From positions 1 to 64,000 of the forward strand of contig JAHIUW010000012.1 of the NCBI GenBank assembly GCA_018816865.1: a stretch of DNA of 64,000 bases, read 5' to 3'. How positions within the stretch are numbered: the first letter of the stretch is position 1; every line of letters starts with the position of its first letter. The notes beneath the pieces were generated by a model. It saw only the letters and a program-made list of their open reading frames with translations, did no database searches and was not told the DNA's origin. This stretch comes from Pseudomonadota bacterium. GTDB taxonomy: Bacteria; Desulfobacterota; Desulfovibrionia; Desulfovibrionales; Desulfovibrionaceae. Positions 9,266 to 19,214 of the stretch are shown here, piece after piece. Both the position numbers and the translations under genes were made by a program.

Positions 9266-11092
9266 ATGTGTGGCATTATCGGTTACGCGGGGCACAGGCC
9301 CGCCGTTCCCATTCTGCTTGAAGGCCTGAAGCGCCTGGAATACCGGGGCTACGACTCTGCCGGTGTGGCCTTTATCCAGGGCAAGGAACTGGAACTTTTG
9401 CGCGCCGAGGGCAAGCTCGTGGGCCTGGAGACCAAGGTCAACGGCCGCGACGTGTCCATGGCCACCAGCGGCGTGGGTCACACCCGCTGGGCGACCCACG
9501 GGGTGCCCGTGGAGCGCAACGCCCATCCGCACAAGGACAATGCGGGCCGTCTGGCCATGATCCACAACGGGATCATCGAGAACTACCAGGAGCACAAGGA
9601 CCGGCTGCTGGGGCTGGGCTACCGTTTTGAATCGGAGACAGACACCGAGGTCCTGGTGAACCTCATTTCCGAGGGCCTGAAAGAAACGGGTGAGGGTGTC
9701 CTTCAGGCCCTGTCCTGGGCGCTGGCCCGGGTCGAGGGTGCCTACGCCGTGGCCCTGGTGTCCCTGGACGAGCCGGGCGTGATCTACGCCGCCCGCCAGT
9801 CCAGCCCGTTGGTCTTCGGTGCGGGCACTGGCGAGAATTTCGTGGCCTCGGACATCCCGGCCTTTTTGAACTACACCCGCGACGTGGTCTTCCTGGAGGA
9901 CGGCGAGCTGGTGCGCATGGATGCCAATTCCTGGCAGGTCTTCGACGCCCTGACCTTGGCACCCATCGAGAAGCAGACCAGCCGCATCGACTGGGACGTG
10001 CAGTCCGCGCAAAAGGGCGGGCACAAGCATTTCATGATCAAAGAAATTTTTGAGCAGCCCAAGGTCATCGCCGACGGTCTGGCGGGCCGGGTGGACCAGA
10101 AGACGGGCACGGTACGCCTCTCGGAGCTGGAGGGCCTGACCCCGCCCAAGCGACTGCACATCGTGGCCTGCGGGACCTCGTTCCACGCCGGGTTGTGGGG
10201 CATGAATCTCATCGAGTCCTGGGCGCGCATCCCGGTGCGCGTGGAGATCGCCTCGGAGTTCCGCTACCGCGACCTGCTGCTGGACGAGGACGACGTGGTC
10301 CTGGCCATCAGCCAGTCCGGAGAGACCGCCGACACCCTGGCGGGCATTCGCCGGGCCAAGCAGATGGGTGCGACGGTCATCGGCCTGTGCAACGTGGTGG
10401 GTTCCAGCGTGGCGCGCGAGGCCAAGCACGTGATCTACACCCAGGCCGGCCCGGAGATCAGCGTGGCCTCCACCAAGGCCATGTGCAGCCAGTTGACGGC
10501 CCTGTACCTGCTGGCCCTGCACTGGGGGGCACAGAAACAGACCCTGTCCGCTGAGGTCGCCAAGCAGGGCGTGGCCGCCGTGCAACAGCTGCCCTCATTG
10601 CTGGAGGCCGAATTGCCCGCCATGCGTGAGCGTTCCAAGGAGCTGGCCCTGAAGTATTCGGGGGTCTCGAGCTTCATGTATCTGGGGCGCGGGCTGAATT
10701 TCCCCCTGGCCCTGGAGGGCGCGCTCAAGCTCAAGGAGATCTCCTACATCCACGCCGAGGGCTATGCCTCGGGCGAGATGAAGCACGGTCCCATCGCCCT
10801 CATTGAACGCAATTTCCCGACCTTTGCCCTGGCCATGCGCGACGATCTGTTGCCCAAGGTCAGGTCCAACCTGGAAGAGGTCCAGGCGCGAGATGGGCGG
10901 ATCATCGCCCTGACCAACCCGGGTCTGGACCTGGGCGTGGACGACGCCTGGGTGATCCCCGAGGTCTGGGGGCCGCTGTCGGCGTTTCTGGCCCTGCCCT
11001 GCCTGCAGCTGTTCGCCTACGAGGTGGCTGACTACCTGGGCAAGGACGTGGACCAGCCCCGCAATCTGGCCAAGAGCGTGACCGTGGAATAA
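9266..11092 (+). CDS. glmS: glutamine-fructose-6-phosphate aminotransferase GlmS
   Basis: A 608-residue cytoplasmic enzyme making glucosamine-6-phosphate from fructose-6-phosphate and glutamine, the first step to UDP-GlcNAc. The N-terminal Ntn-type glutaminase domain begins MCGIIGY, with C2 as nucleophile. Two SIS sugar-isomerase domains follow (roughly 290-420 and 460-590), with SQSGETADT and the C-terminal RNLAKSVTVE typical of the family. Length matches the usual 600-610. Its TAA overlaps the next ATG by one base, so it is cotranscribed with the DUF1007 and NicO genes. No glmS ribozyme is evident upstream. Confidence 0.96.
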   Translation: MCGIIGYAGHRPAVPILLEGLKRLEYRGYDSAGVAFIQGKELELLRAEGKLVGLETKVNGRDVSMATSGVGHTRWATHGVPVERNAHPHKDNAGRLAMIHNGIIENYQEHKDRLLGLGYRFESETDTEVLVNLISEGLKETGEGVLQALSWALARVEGAYAVALVSLDEPGVIYAARQSSPLVFGAGTGENFVASDIPAFLNYTRDVVFLEDGELVRMDANSWQVFDALTLAPIEKQTSRIDWDVQSAQKGGHKHFMIKEIFEQPKVIADGLAGRVDQKTGTVRLSELEGLTPPKRLHIVACGTSFHAGLWGMNLIESWARIPVRVEIASEFRYRDLLLDEDDVVLAISQSGETADTLAGIRRAKQMGATVIGLCNVVGSSVAREAKHVIYTQAGPEISVASTKAMCSQLTALYLLALHWGAQKQTLSAEVAKQGVAAVQQLPSLLEAELPAMRERSKELALKYSGVSSFMYLGRGLNFPLALEGALKLKEISYIHAEGYASGEMKHGPIALIERNFPTFALAMRDDLLPKVRSNLEEVQARDGRIIALTNPGLDLGVDDAWVIPEVWGPLSAFLALPCLQLFAYEVADYLGKDVDQPRNLAKSVTVE

Positions 11093-11733
11093 TGGCGGTG
11101 AAAAAATTCAAGAGCCTCGGCCGGAGTTTCGGGTGGGGTTTCCTTCTTGCGTCGGTAGCGGCGGCACTGCTGGGGCTGTTGGGTGCGGCACCGGCCATGG
11201 CCCATCCCCACGTCTTTGTGGACAACAGTGTGATCTTTGTCTTTGACGGGTCGGATCTGGCGGGGGTTCGGGTGCACTGGGTCTTCGATGACATGTTCGG
11301 GACCATGATCCGTGAGGACTTTGATGCTGACGGAGACGGGACCTTTTCCGAGGCCGAGATCCAGGCCGTCAAGGTCGGGGCCTTCGATAATCTCCGGAAT
11401 TTCGACTACTTCACCTTCATTGAGGTGGACGGCAAATCGTCTCGCGTACAGCAGGTCGAGGGCTTTCGGGCAGGCTTTTGCGAGGACAAGCTGTTCTATG
11501 ACTTCTTCGTGCCCTGCCGGGTCTCCGGGGCTGGAGGCCGGCATCGGGTGCTGCTTTCGCTGCACGATCCCGAGTACTACGCCGATGTCTATACCCCCGA
11601 GGACGCCGTGCCCGGGATGGAGAACGCCGCCGGGGTCGAGGCCCAGGTCTCGGTGTTCCTGAACTCTGAGCGGACCTATTCCACCTTTCAGGTCTGGACC
11701 CCGGAAATCACCCTGACCTTTGGTGCACGATGA
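11092..11733 (+). CDS. DUF1007 family periplasmic protein
   Basis: A 213-residue exported protein. Residues 1-37 are a signal peptide ending in AMA, with HPHVFVD at the mature N-terminus, the hallmark of DUF1007. This family usually sits beside nickel/cobalt or zinc uptake genes; here NicO follows with a 4-base ATGA overlap. The His-containing start (HPH) may bind metal. A DFDADGDGTFSEAEI segment near residues 78-92 matches the EF-hand loop pattern D-x-D-x-D-G-x-F-x-x-x-E. That hints at calcium binding or at a conserved family feature. The exact biochemical role is unknown. Confidence 0.8.
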   Translation: MAVKKFKSLGRSFGWGFLLASVAAALLGLLGAAPAMAHPHVFVDNSVIFVFDGSDLAGVRVHWVFDDMFGTMIREDFDADGDGTFSEAEIQAVKVGAFDNLRNFDYFTFIEVDGKSSRVQQVEGFRAGFCEDKLFYDFFVPCRVSGAGGRHRVLLSLHDPEYYADVYTPEDAVPGMENAAGVEAQVSVFLNSERTYSTFQVWTPEITLTFGAR

Positions 11734-12626
11734 AGACCTTGCTGATCGGCGTTCTTGCGCTGTCCTTCTTGTTGACGGCCTTGGCTCCTGGGTGGGCTGT
11801 CAACCCCTTTGCTTCCGGTTCGGGCGGTGGGCATCAGCAGGTGGCAAAGGCCTCGAACGGGGTCTCGGCCATGAGTGGCGTGCTGGGGCGGATAGCCCGC
11901 TGGCAGCGTGAGATGCGTGGGGAATTGTCGGCCCAAGTCAGAGCCTTGAAAAGCCAGCCATCGCCCTGGGGACTGCTGGTTTTTTTTGGGTTGTCCTTTG
12001 CCTACGGAGCGGTGCATGCCGCCGGGCCGGGCCATGGCAAGTCCGTGGCCACGTCCTATGTCCTGGCTCGCGGGCTGTCCGCCCGTCGGGGTGCGGCCCT
12101 GGGGGCGTTGATGGGGGCGGCGCACGCCGCTTCGGCAGTGCTGCTTGTGCTGCTGCTGCATGCCATAGCCCGACAAGCCATGATGAACCGCTTCGAGGCC
12201 ACGGCCATCTGGATGGAGCGGGGCAGTTATGCGTTGGTGACATGCATCGGCTTGTGGCTGGTCATCAGCGCGTTCAACTCGCGTTCGACCGAGGTTGGGC
12301 AGGATGCTGCGCAGAACAAAAGCCTTTGCGGGGTCGGCTTGTCCACCGGCTTGGTGCCCTGTCCCGGGGCGGCCATCGTGCTGCTCTTTTCCCTGGCGCT
12401 GGATGCGCTGTGGCTGGGGCTGGGCGCGGTGCTGGCCATGGCCTGCGGCATGGGAGCGACCATCGCCCTGGCCGCGGTGCTGGCAGCCTGTTGCCGGGGG
12501 ACGATCCTGTCTTGCACCGGGGCACGCCCTGGTCTGGCCCTGGCCCTGCAAAAGGGGTTGGCCATTGCCGGGGGACTTGTGGTGCTGGGCTTGGGGGTGG
12601 TGTTCCTGGGTGGCACGTTTGCTTGA
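11730..12626 (+). CDS. NicO family nickel/cobalt transporter
   Basis: A 298-residue polytopic inner-membrane protein of the NicO/RcnA-like family. An N-terminal signal-like helix is followed by a soluble stretch, then six or so membrane segments. Signature motifs are GAVHAAGPGHGKSV in the first core helix (H-x-x-GPGHGK) and GLVPCPGA in the later one. It overlaps the DUF1007 gene by four bases, a common pairing that suggests the two work together in Ni or Co movement. Direction (uptake or efflux) cannot be told from sequence; in an anaerobe rich in NiFe-hydrogenases, uptake is a fair inference. Confidence 0.84.
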   Translation: MKTLLIGVLALSFLLTALAPGWAVNPFASGSGGGHQQVAKASNGVSAMSGVLGRIARWQREMRGELSAQVRALKSQPSPWGLLVFFGLSFAYGAVHAAGPGHGKSVATSYVLARGLSARRGAALGALMGAAHAASAVLLVLLLHAIARQAMMNRFEATAIWMERGSYALVTCIGLWLVISAFNSRSTEVGQDAAQNKSLCGVGLSTGLVPCPGAAIVLLFSLALDALWLGLGAVLAMACGMGATIALAAVLAACCRGTILSCTGARPGLALALQKGLAIAGGLVVLGLGVVFLGGTFA

Positions 12627-12850
12627 ACTGCCAGTTCCTGAGCCTGAACCCGTGAGTGACTGTTTGACGCCTGAGGGTGCCCCTCGACGGGACTGATTCA
12701 ATTTTTTTTGGGCCTGAGCAGAGGATGGACGATTTCGTCTTCAGTCGGAAGCTCCGGTTCTTTTCTGGGGTCGGGGTTGCGGTTTGTCTGCAATCGCGGC
12801 TATATGACCACGGAACGCATCGGAACCCGGCCCACTATGGGCACAACGGA

Positions 12851-15256
12851 ATGACACAGACGCACACCTTGCCAAGCCATCGCAGTTCCCTCCACGTCGG
12901 GGGCACACCCCGGTACCTCGTTGTCCTTCTGGCCGCGTTGGTCCTGCTGTTCGCCCTTGACGGTCAGGCCCGGGCCACGGACCAACAGCCCCTGTACGCT
13001 GCCGCCCTGGAAAGCTTCAAACAGCTCCAGTCCTCGGATCAGCGGGCCTCGCGCCGAGATTTGTGGATCGAGGTCCATGCCAGGTTCGAACGGACCTTCA
13101 AGATCAGTCCCACCTCGGGTTACGCTCCCAAGTGCCTGTATTACATGGGTCGTTGCTACGAGGAACTGGCCTTGCGTTCCGGGGGGCGCAGCGACGCCTT
13201 CCGTGCCGTTGACTATTTTCAGCGCGCCACCACCCGCTTCCCACCCGGGAATTCCTGGATCGACGACTGTCTGTACCGCAAGGCCGAGATCACTTTCGTG
13301 CGTCTGGGGGAAACCAGGACGGCGGCCGAGGACCTGCGCATCATCCTGCGCCTCTATCCCAAGGGGGATCACGCCTCCAAGGCCGCGAAGCTCTTGGCAC
13401 GCATCGAGGGCAGGAGCACCGCAGGGGCCTCCGTGGTGACGAAGTCTCGGGCCGAAAAGGCCGCCTCCCCCGAACCGGCCAATAGGTCTTCAAGCGCGAC
13501 CCCGTCCGGGATCAAAGCCGCCTACGCCAAGGCCCTTGAGGCCTTCAAGGCGTTGCGCGCCAAGAAGAATCCCACCCGTGACGAGTTTCTGCGCGTGGTC
13601 AGGCGTTTCGCAGCGCTGGAGGAAGCCGCCGGGCGGGACGTCACGGCCGCCCGCAGCGCCTATTTCCAGGGCTTCACCTGGGACGAGTTGGGCCGCATCT
13701 CCCGACGCGATGACGATTACATGAAGGCCGTGGCGGGCTACGAGCGGGCCGTTGAACTGTTCAAGGACTCTGATTCCTGGCGTGATGATGCCCTGTTCCG
13801 CAAGGGGTACGTGGAATACATGCACCTCAGCGACGAGGATCAGGCCTATGCGGACCTCCTGCTGGTGGTGCGCGACTATCCCGACGGTGATCAAGCTGCC
13901 GAGGCCAAGGATCTTTTGCGGGCCATGGACGAGGCGCGGGCCAACGAACTCCCCGATGCCGCCGACGCCGTGGCCCAGGACGCTGCCAACGCCTCTACGG
14001 CTCTCGCCCTGAGCAGTATTCCTCCGGTGGCTCCCGAGATCATGCCTTCCGGGGCGGGCACCTCGAGCTTTAACGGTAAGACCGGCGAAGCGACCCTGCT
14101 GGGTGTGCGCTATTCCAGCGGCGACGATTTTACGCGCGTTGTGCTGGATCTGGACAATGCCGTGGAGTTCAAGGAAAATTCTTTGCCCGGCAATGACGCC
14201 AACGGCAAATTGCACAGGATGTTCGTGGATCTGCAAAAGACCCGGGTTGCCAAGACGGTCCAGACCCGGCAGGAGCTCCCCGGCGGGTTCCTGAAGAGCG
14301 TGCGCACGGGTCAGTACACGCCCGACACCGCCCGGGTGGTGCTCGATTTTACGGAAAAGCAGGAATACCACATTCTGACCTTGGAGAATCCTTACCGCAT
14401 CGTGATCGACGTCTTTGCCCGCAAGGCCGTGGTCGAGGAGACCCCCGGGAAGCTGGACGGCTTTTCCGCGGCGACCCCGACCCCCGGCAAGAAAGAGCGC
14501 CAGACCGCCAAGGATGTCTTGGCGCAGCTGGGCATGACCATCGGCACCGTGATGATCGACGCCGGTCATGGCGGGCGCGACCCCGGTGCCGTGCAGTATG
14601 TCCATTACAAGGATGACAAGGGCAAGCTCCACAAAAAGCTGCGGACCATGGAAAAGGACGTCACCTTGCAGCTGGCAATGATCCTTGGCGATGCGCTCAA
14701 ACGCAAGGGCTACACGGTTCTCTATACCCGGGACCAGGACCGCAAGGTGGCTCTGGAGGATCGCGTTCTGGCGGCCAACATCAAGAAGGCCGACCTGTTC
14801 ATCTCGCTGCACTGCAACGCCAACAACAAGAGTTCGGTGCGCGGCTTTGAGACGTATTACCTGGGCAAGGCCAAGAATGACCTCGTGCTCAAGCTGGCTG
14901 CCAAGGAGAACAACGTCGATCCCATGAAGATCAGCGACACCCAGAAGATCGTTCTGGACCTGGTGCACAGTTTCAAGATCGAGGAATCCAAGGTCCTGGC
15001 CAGCCACGTGCAGAAGAACTCGGTACGCGGGTTGCGCTCCAAATACAGGGACATCAACGATCATGGGGCGCGCGCCGCGCCGTTCTTTGTGCTCATCGGG
15101 GCCAGGATGCCCGCCGTACTGGTGGAGGTGGGCTACATCTCCAATTCCACTGAGGCCAAGCTGCTGCGCTCGGAAGGGTATCTGCAAGAGGTCTCCAAGG
15201 GGATTGTCGCCGGGGTCGAGGCCTATCGCAAGGAGCTGCAGACGGCAGGATTGTAA
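12851..15256 (+). CDS. N-acetylmuramoyl-L-alanine amidase (TPR + AMIN + Amidase_3)
   Basis: An 801-residue exported zinc amidase that cuts the MurNAc-L-Ala bond of peptidoglycan. A signal/anchor segment spans about residues 22-40 (RYLVVLLAALVLLFALDGQA). Two TPR-like helical modules follow, then an AMIN domain around residues 415-525. The C-terminal Amidase_3 domain has the zinc ligands H in DAGHGG, E in MEKDV and H in SLHCN, and the catalytic E in LVEVGYISN. AmiC-like proteins are about 420 residues; the extra N-terminal TPR half is notable. The ATG at 12851 places the signal segment correctly, although its ribosome site is weak; earlier starts at 12677 or 12725 are possible. Confidence 0.85.
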   Translation: MTQTHTLPSHRSSLHVGGTPRYLVVLLAALVLLFALDGQARATDQQPLYAAALESFKQLQSSDQRASRRDLWIEVHARFERTFKISPTSGYAPKCLYYMGRCYEELALRSGGRSDAFRAVDYFQRATTRFPPGNSWIDDCLYRKAEITFVRLGETRTAAEDLRIILRLYPKGDHASKAAKLLARIEGRSTAGASVVTKSRAEKAASPEPANRSSSATPSGIKAAYAKALEAFKALRAKKNPTRDEFLRVVRRFAALEEAAGRDVTAARSAYFQGFTWDELGRISRRDDDYMKAVAGYERAVELFKDSDSWRDDALFRKGYVEYMHLSDEDQAYADLLLVVRDYPDGDQAAEAKDLLRAMDEARANELPDAADAVAQDAANASTALALSSIPPVAPEIMPSGAGTSSFNGKTGEATLLGVRYSSGDDFTRVVLDLDNAVEFKENSLPGNDANGKLHRMFVDLQKTRVAKTVQTRQELPGGFLKSVRTGQYTPDTARVVLDFTEKQEYHILTLENPYRIVIDVFARKAVVEETPGKLDGFSAATPTPGKKERQTAKDVLAQLGMTIGTVMIDAGHGGRDPGAVQYVHYKDDKGKLHKKLRTMEKDVTLQLAMILGDALKRKGYTVLYTRDQDRKVALEDRVLAANIKKADLFISLHCNANNKSSVRGFETYYLGKAKNDLVLKLAAKENNVDPMKISDTQKIVLDLVHSFKIEESKVLASHVQKNSVRGLRSKYRDINDHGARAAPFFVLIGARMPAVLVEVGYISNSTEAKLLRSEGYLQEVSKGIVAGVEAYRKELQTAGL

Positions 15257-15396
15257 GTCGCTTTGTTTTGCACAGTCGGTGGATTTCTGGCATAGAATTG
15301 AGCATCAGCCTTTGCCCGGGTCGGCGGAGAATGGCCGCCTGGGTTATATCTGTTCCATGATCCGTCGCCCATGCGCTACGGAGAGGAGATATCCCC

Positions 15397-16212
15397 GTGA
15401 ATAGTCAGTCTGCTGCTGCCCGAATCCTGGTCATCGAGGACAGCCACGTCCAGGCCAAGATCATCTCCCGCCATATCGAGGGGCTTTCCCATTTCGAGAC
15501 AGTGAGTGTCCATTCCCTGGAAGAGGCCTCGCAGGTTTTGGACTCCGAGCGGGAGAGCCTGTTTGCCGCGGTGGTCGACCTGAACCTGCCCGATGCCCCG
15601 GACGGGGAGGCCGTCGACCTGGTGCATTCCCATGGCCTGCCCGCCATCGTGCTCACCGCCACTTTCCACGACGATGTCCGTGACACCCTGCTCAAGAAGA
15701 ACGTGGCGGACTATGTGCTGAAAAGCAGCATGATCGTGCTCGACGACGTGGTGGATGCCCTGGCCCGCCTGTACAAGAATCAGTCCCTGAAGGCGCTGGT
15801 CGTGGACGACTCCAAGACGGCCCGGAACCTGGTGCGAGGCTTGCTGGAAAACCAGAATTTCCAGGTTCTTGAGGCCGAGGACGGCAAGCAGGCCTTGGAA
15901 ATCCTCGAAGCCGAAGGCGATATCACCGTGGTGGTCACGGACTTCGAGATGCCCGTGATGGACGGATTCGAGTTGTGTGCGGAGATTCGCAAGACCCGCA
16001 AGAAGGACTCTCTGGCCATCGTCGGGGTCTCCGGGGCGGGCGAGTCCTCCATGACGGCCAAGTTCTTAAAGCACGGGGCCAACGATTTTCTGACCAAGCC
16101 TTTTGAGGCCGAGGCCTTTTCCTGGCGCATCAATCAGACGGTGGAGATGCTTGAGATCGCCCGGGAGCTGTCCCAGTGCCTTGGATCGTTGTCCACTCCC
16201 CAAAAGAGTTAG
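15397..16212 (+). CDS. tandem double-receiver response regulator
   Basis: A 271-residue protein made of two CheY-like receiver domains and no output domain. The first (residues 9-125) has ED acidic residues and phospho-acceptor D61. The second (132-255) has DD, D182 in VVTDFEMP and K in TKPFE. It starts at a GTG preceded by GAGAGGAG. Such double receivers act as phosphate sinks, chemotaxis-like signal proteins or regulators of diguanylate cyclases encoded elsewhere. No kinase gene is adjacent, so the partner is unknown. Confidence 0.83.
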   Translation: MNSQSAAARILVIEDSHVQAKIISRHIEGLSHFETVSVHSLEEASQVLDSERESLFAAVVDLNLPDAPDGEAVDLVHSHGLPAIVLTATFHDDVRDTLLKKNVADYVLKSSMIVLDDVVDALARLYKNQSLKALVVDDSKTARNLVRGLLENQNFQVLEAEDGKQALEILEAEGDITVVVTDFEMPVMDGFELCAEIRKTRKKDSLAIVGVSGAGESSMTAKFLKHGANDFLTKPFEAEAFSWRINQTVEMLEIARELSQCLGSLSTPQKS

Positions 16213-16380
16213 CCCTCGGACCCCTAATCTGCGGTCGGCAGTCGATCGTGGGCAGCAGTCGCCTCATCGGATTTTCGGCTCCTGGGAATTTCATTCTTTA
16301 CCTCCAGCGCTTTTCCGTTTAACAGGTTTGCCCTTCCTGCGCTGATGCTTTGCAATATTATACAGCGAGTTTCTATCATA

Positions 16381-17415
16381 ATGCCTAAGAAAAGCTTTGC
16401 CAGTGACAACAACTCTGGTGTCCATCCCCAAGTGATGGAGGCCCTGGCCGAGGCCAATGCGGGACACTGCGTGGCCTACGGCAATGACCCCTACACTGAG
16501 GCTGCCCGAGAGGTGTTCAAGGACGTCTTCGGGCCCGAGGCGGAACCGTTTTTTGTCTTCAACGGCACAGGGGCCAATGTCTCGGCGCTGGCGTCGCTGA
16601 CCCGCCCCTGGAATGCCGTGGTCTGTTCGGATTGCGCCCATATCAATGTGGACGAATGTGGCGCTCCCGAGCGGGGCGCGGGCATCAAGATGCTGGCCGA
16701 GCCGCATGTGGACGGCAAGATCGGGCCCGAAGCCATTGAGCGGCACCTGCACTGTTTGGGCTTCGAGCATCATTCCCAGCCCGCGGTGGTCTCCCTGACC
16801 CAGGCTACGGAACTGGGCACTGTCTATACCCCCGAGGAGATCAGGGCCGTGGCCGATCGCGCCCACCAGGCAGGCATGGTCGTGCACATGGATGGGGCAA
16901 GGCTGGCCAATGCCGCGGAATTTCTGGGCTTGGGGCTCAAGGCGTTGACCGTGGACTGCGGCGTGGATGTCTTGTCCTTCGGGGGCACCAAGAACGGGCT
17001 GATGTTTGGCGAGGCCGTGGTCTTCCTGAATCCCCTGCACTCTGATATCTTCAAATTCGTCCGCAAGCAGTCCATGCAGCTGCACAGCAAGATGCGTTAT
17101 ATTGCAGCGCAGTATGTGGCCCTTCTTGCGGGCGATCTGTGGTTGTGCAACGCGCGCAACGCCAATGCCATGGCGCGGCTGCTGGCCGAGCAGATTGCGG
17201 CCATCCCCGGAGTGGAGATCACCCGTCCGGTGGAGACCAACGGCGTCTTCGCCACCCTGCCGTCCGAGGCCATTGAGCCCCTGCGCGAGCAATACTATTT
17301 TTATACCTGGGATCAGGACTTGCCCGAGGTCCGCTGGATGTGTTCCTTTGATACTACTGAAAAGGATGTCTTGGGCTTTGCGCGAGCCCTGGCCGAGGTG
17401 GTTGCCGGGCACTGA
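16381..17415 (+). CDS. ltaE: low-specificity L-threonine aldolase
   Basis: A 344-residue fold-type I PLP enzyme cleaving L-threonine or allo-threonine to glycine and acetaldehyde. The PLP lysine is K204 in SFGGTKNG; HMDGARLANA and SGVHPQ are further family motifs. Length matches family members near 340. The start at 16381 gives an N-terminus aligned with relatives (MPKKSFASDNNSG); its ribosome site is poor. An upstream in-frame ATG at 16345 would add 12 residues. It is followed after 97 bases by an amino-acid ABC operon, though co-regulation is not evident. Confidence 0.88.
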   Translation: MPKKSFASDNNSGVHPQVMEALAEANAGHCVAYGNDPYTEAAREVFKDVFGPEAEPFFVFNGTGANVSALASLTRPWNAVVCSDCAHINVDECGAPERGAGIKMLAEPHVDGKIGPEAIERHLHCLGFEHHSQPAVVSLTQATELGTVYTPEEIRAVADRAHQAGMVVHMDGARLANAAEFLGLGLKALTVDCGVDVLSFGGTKNGLMFGEAVVFLNPLHSDIFKFVRKQSMQLHSKMRYIAAQYVALLAGDLWLCNARNANAMARLLAEQIAAIPGVEITRPVETNGVFATLPSEAIEPLREQYYFYTWDQDLPEVRWMCSFDTTEKDVLGFARALAEVVAGH

Positions 17416-17512
17416 TATGCCAGTTGACGGTCTTGCCCCTGTCTCCGGGGTCTGCTACGGAATGCACACCCCTGAAGGGACAACTTTAATCAATGATCAG
17501 TAGGAGGCGGCT

Positions 17513-18241
<729 letters not shown>

Positions 18242-18306
18242 CCCGGGTGGGCGGGTCGGTTTTTGGTTGTGTGTATCAAACAATCAACTCATCTGTGGAG
18301 GATGGC

Positions 18307-19134
18307 ATGAAACTGTGGAAGATTGTAGCGATGGCCCTGGTGGCCACGCTTGCAGTGGCCTCTGTGGCCCTGGCAGGTCCGGCGTACGACAACATCATGA
18401 AGACCAAGGTGCTGCGCGCCGGTATCATGACTGATTCGATCCCCGGTGCGTTCTACAACGAGAAGAACGAGTGGGTCGGCATGGACGTGGACATCGCCGA
18501 AGAGATCGCCAAGCGCATGGGTTGCACCCTTGAGCGTGTGGCTGTGAACAACAAGACCCGCATCGCTTTTGTGCAGCAGGGTCGTATCGACCTCTCCGTG
18601 GCCAACATGACCCACAAGCGTGAGCGCGACAAGTCCATCGACTTCTCCATCACCTACTTCTTCGACGGCTAGAAGCTGCTGGCCAAGAAGGGTCAGTTCA
18701 CCAAGGCTGAGCAGTTCGTGGGCCAGAAGATCGCCACCATGCAGGGCACCACTTCCGAGATCAACATCAAGAATCTCCTGAAGAGCCTGGGCGACAAGGA
18801 CTACGACAAGAACGTCATCTCCTTCCAGAAGGAATCCGAGTGCTACCAGGCCCTGAAGATGGGCCGCGTGGCTGCCTGGACCACCGACTCCACCATCCTG
18901 CTCGGCTATGCCGCCAAGGATGCCGGCCAGTTCGAGCTCGTGGGTGATTTCATCTCCGAAGAGCCTTACGGCATGGGCCTGCCCGAGGACGATTCCAAGC
19001 TGCGCGACGCCGTGAACTTCGCCCTCCAGGACATGTGGGCCGACGGCACCTACATGACGATCTACAACAAGTGGTATGGCCCCGACACCCCGTACTACTT
19101 CCCCATGACCGAAAAGATCGAGATGTGGCCCTAA
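18307..19134 (+). pseudogene. amino-acid ABC substrate-binding protein interrupted by in-frame TAG
   Basis: The reading frame runs from ATG 18307 (after GGAGG) to TAA 19134, 276 codons, but codon 122 (18670-18672) is TAG. The N-terminal part has a signal peptide (residues 1-23) and lobe 1 of a periplasmic binding protein (GMDVDIAEEIAKRMG). The downstream part continues without a frame change through lobe 2 to a normal C-terminus. Homologs as I know them have Gln after YFFDG, so a CAG-to-TAG change is the simplest explanation. Codon bias after the stop is as strong as before, so the lesion is recent, a sequencing error, or is suppressed. Without readthrough the transporter would lack its receptor. 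Confidence 0.85.
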
Positions 19135-19166
19135 CCTGCCGCTGAACCCTGATTGACAACTCTAAC

Positions 19167-19198
19167 GCATGAGCCCGGTCCTTTCTCCGGGCTCATGC
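19167..19198 (+). terminator. strong hairpin between binding protein and permease genes
   Basis: A perfect 12-bp stem (GCATGAGCCCGG with CCGGGCTCATGC) and 8-base loop, followed by TTCTCCCT. It is probably a partial terminator or mRNA-stabilising hairpin that keeps binding-protein mRNA above permease mRNA. Confidence 0.7.
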
Positions 19199-19214
19199 TT
19201 CTCCCTAAGGCGCT

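Noticed and set aside
18670-18672. Pyrrolysine encoded by the in-frame TAG.
   Set aside because: The protein is an amino-acid binding protein, not a methylamine methyltransferase, the position is expected to be Gln, and several intact genes in the window end in TAG.
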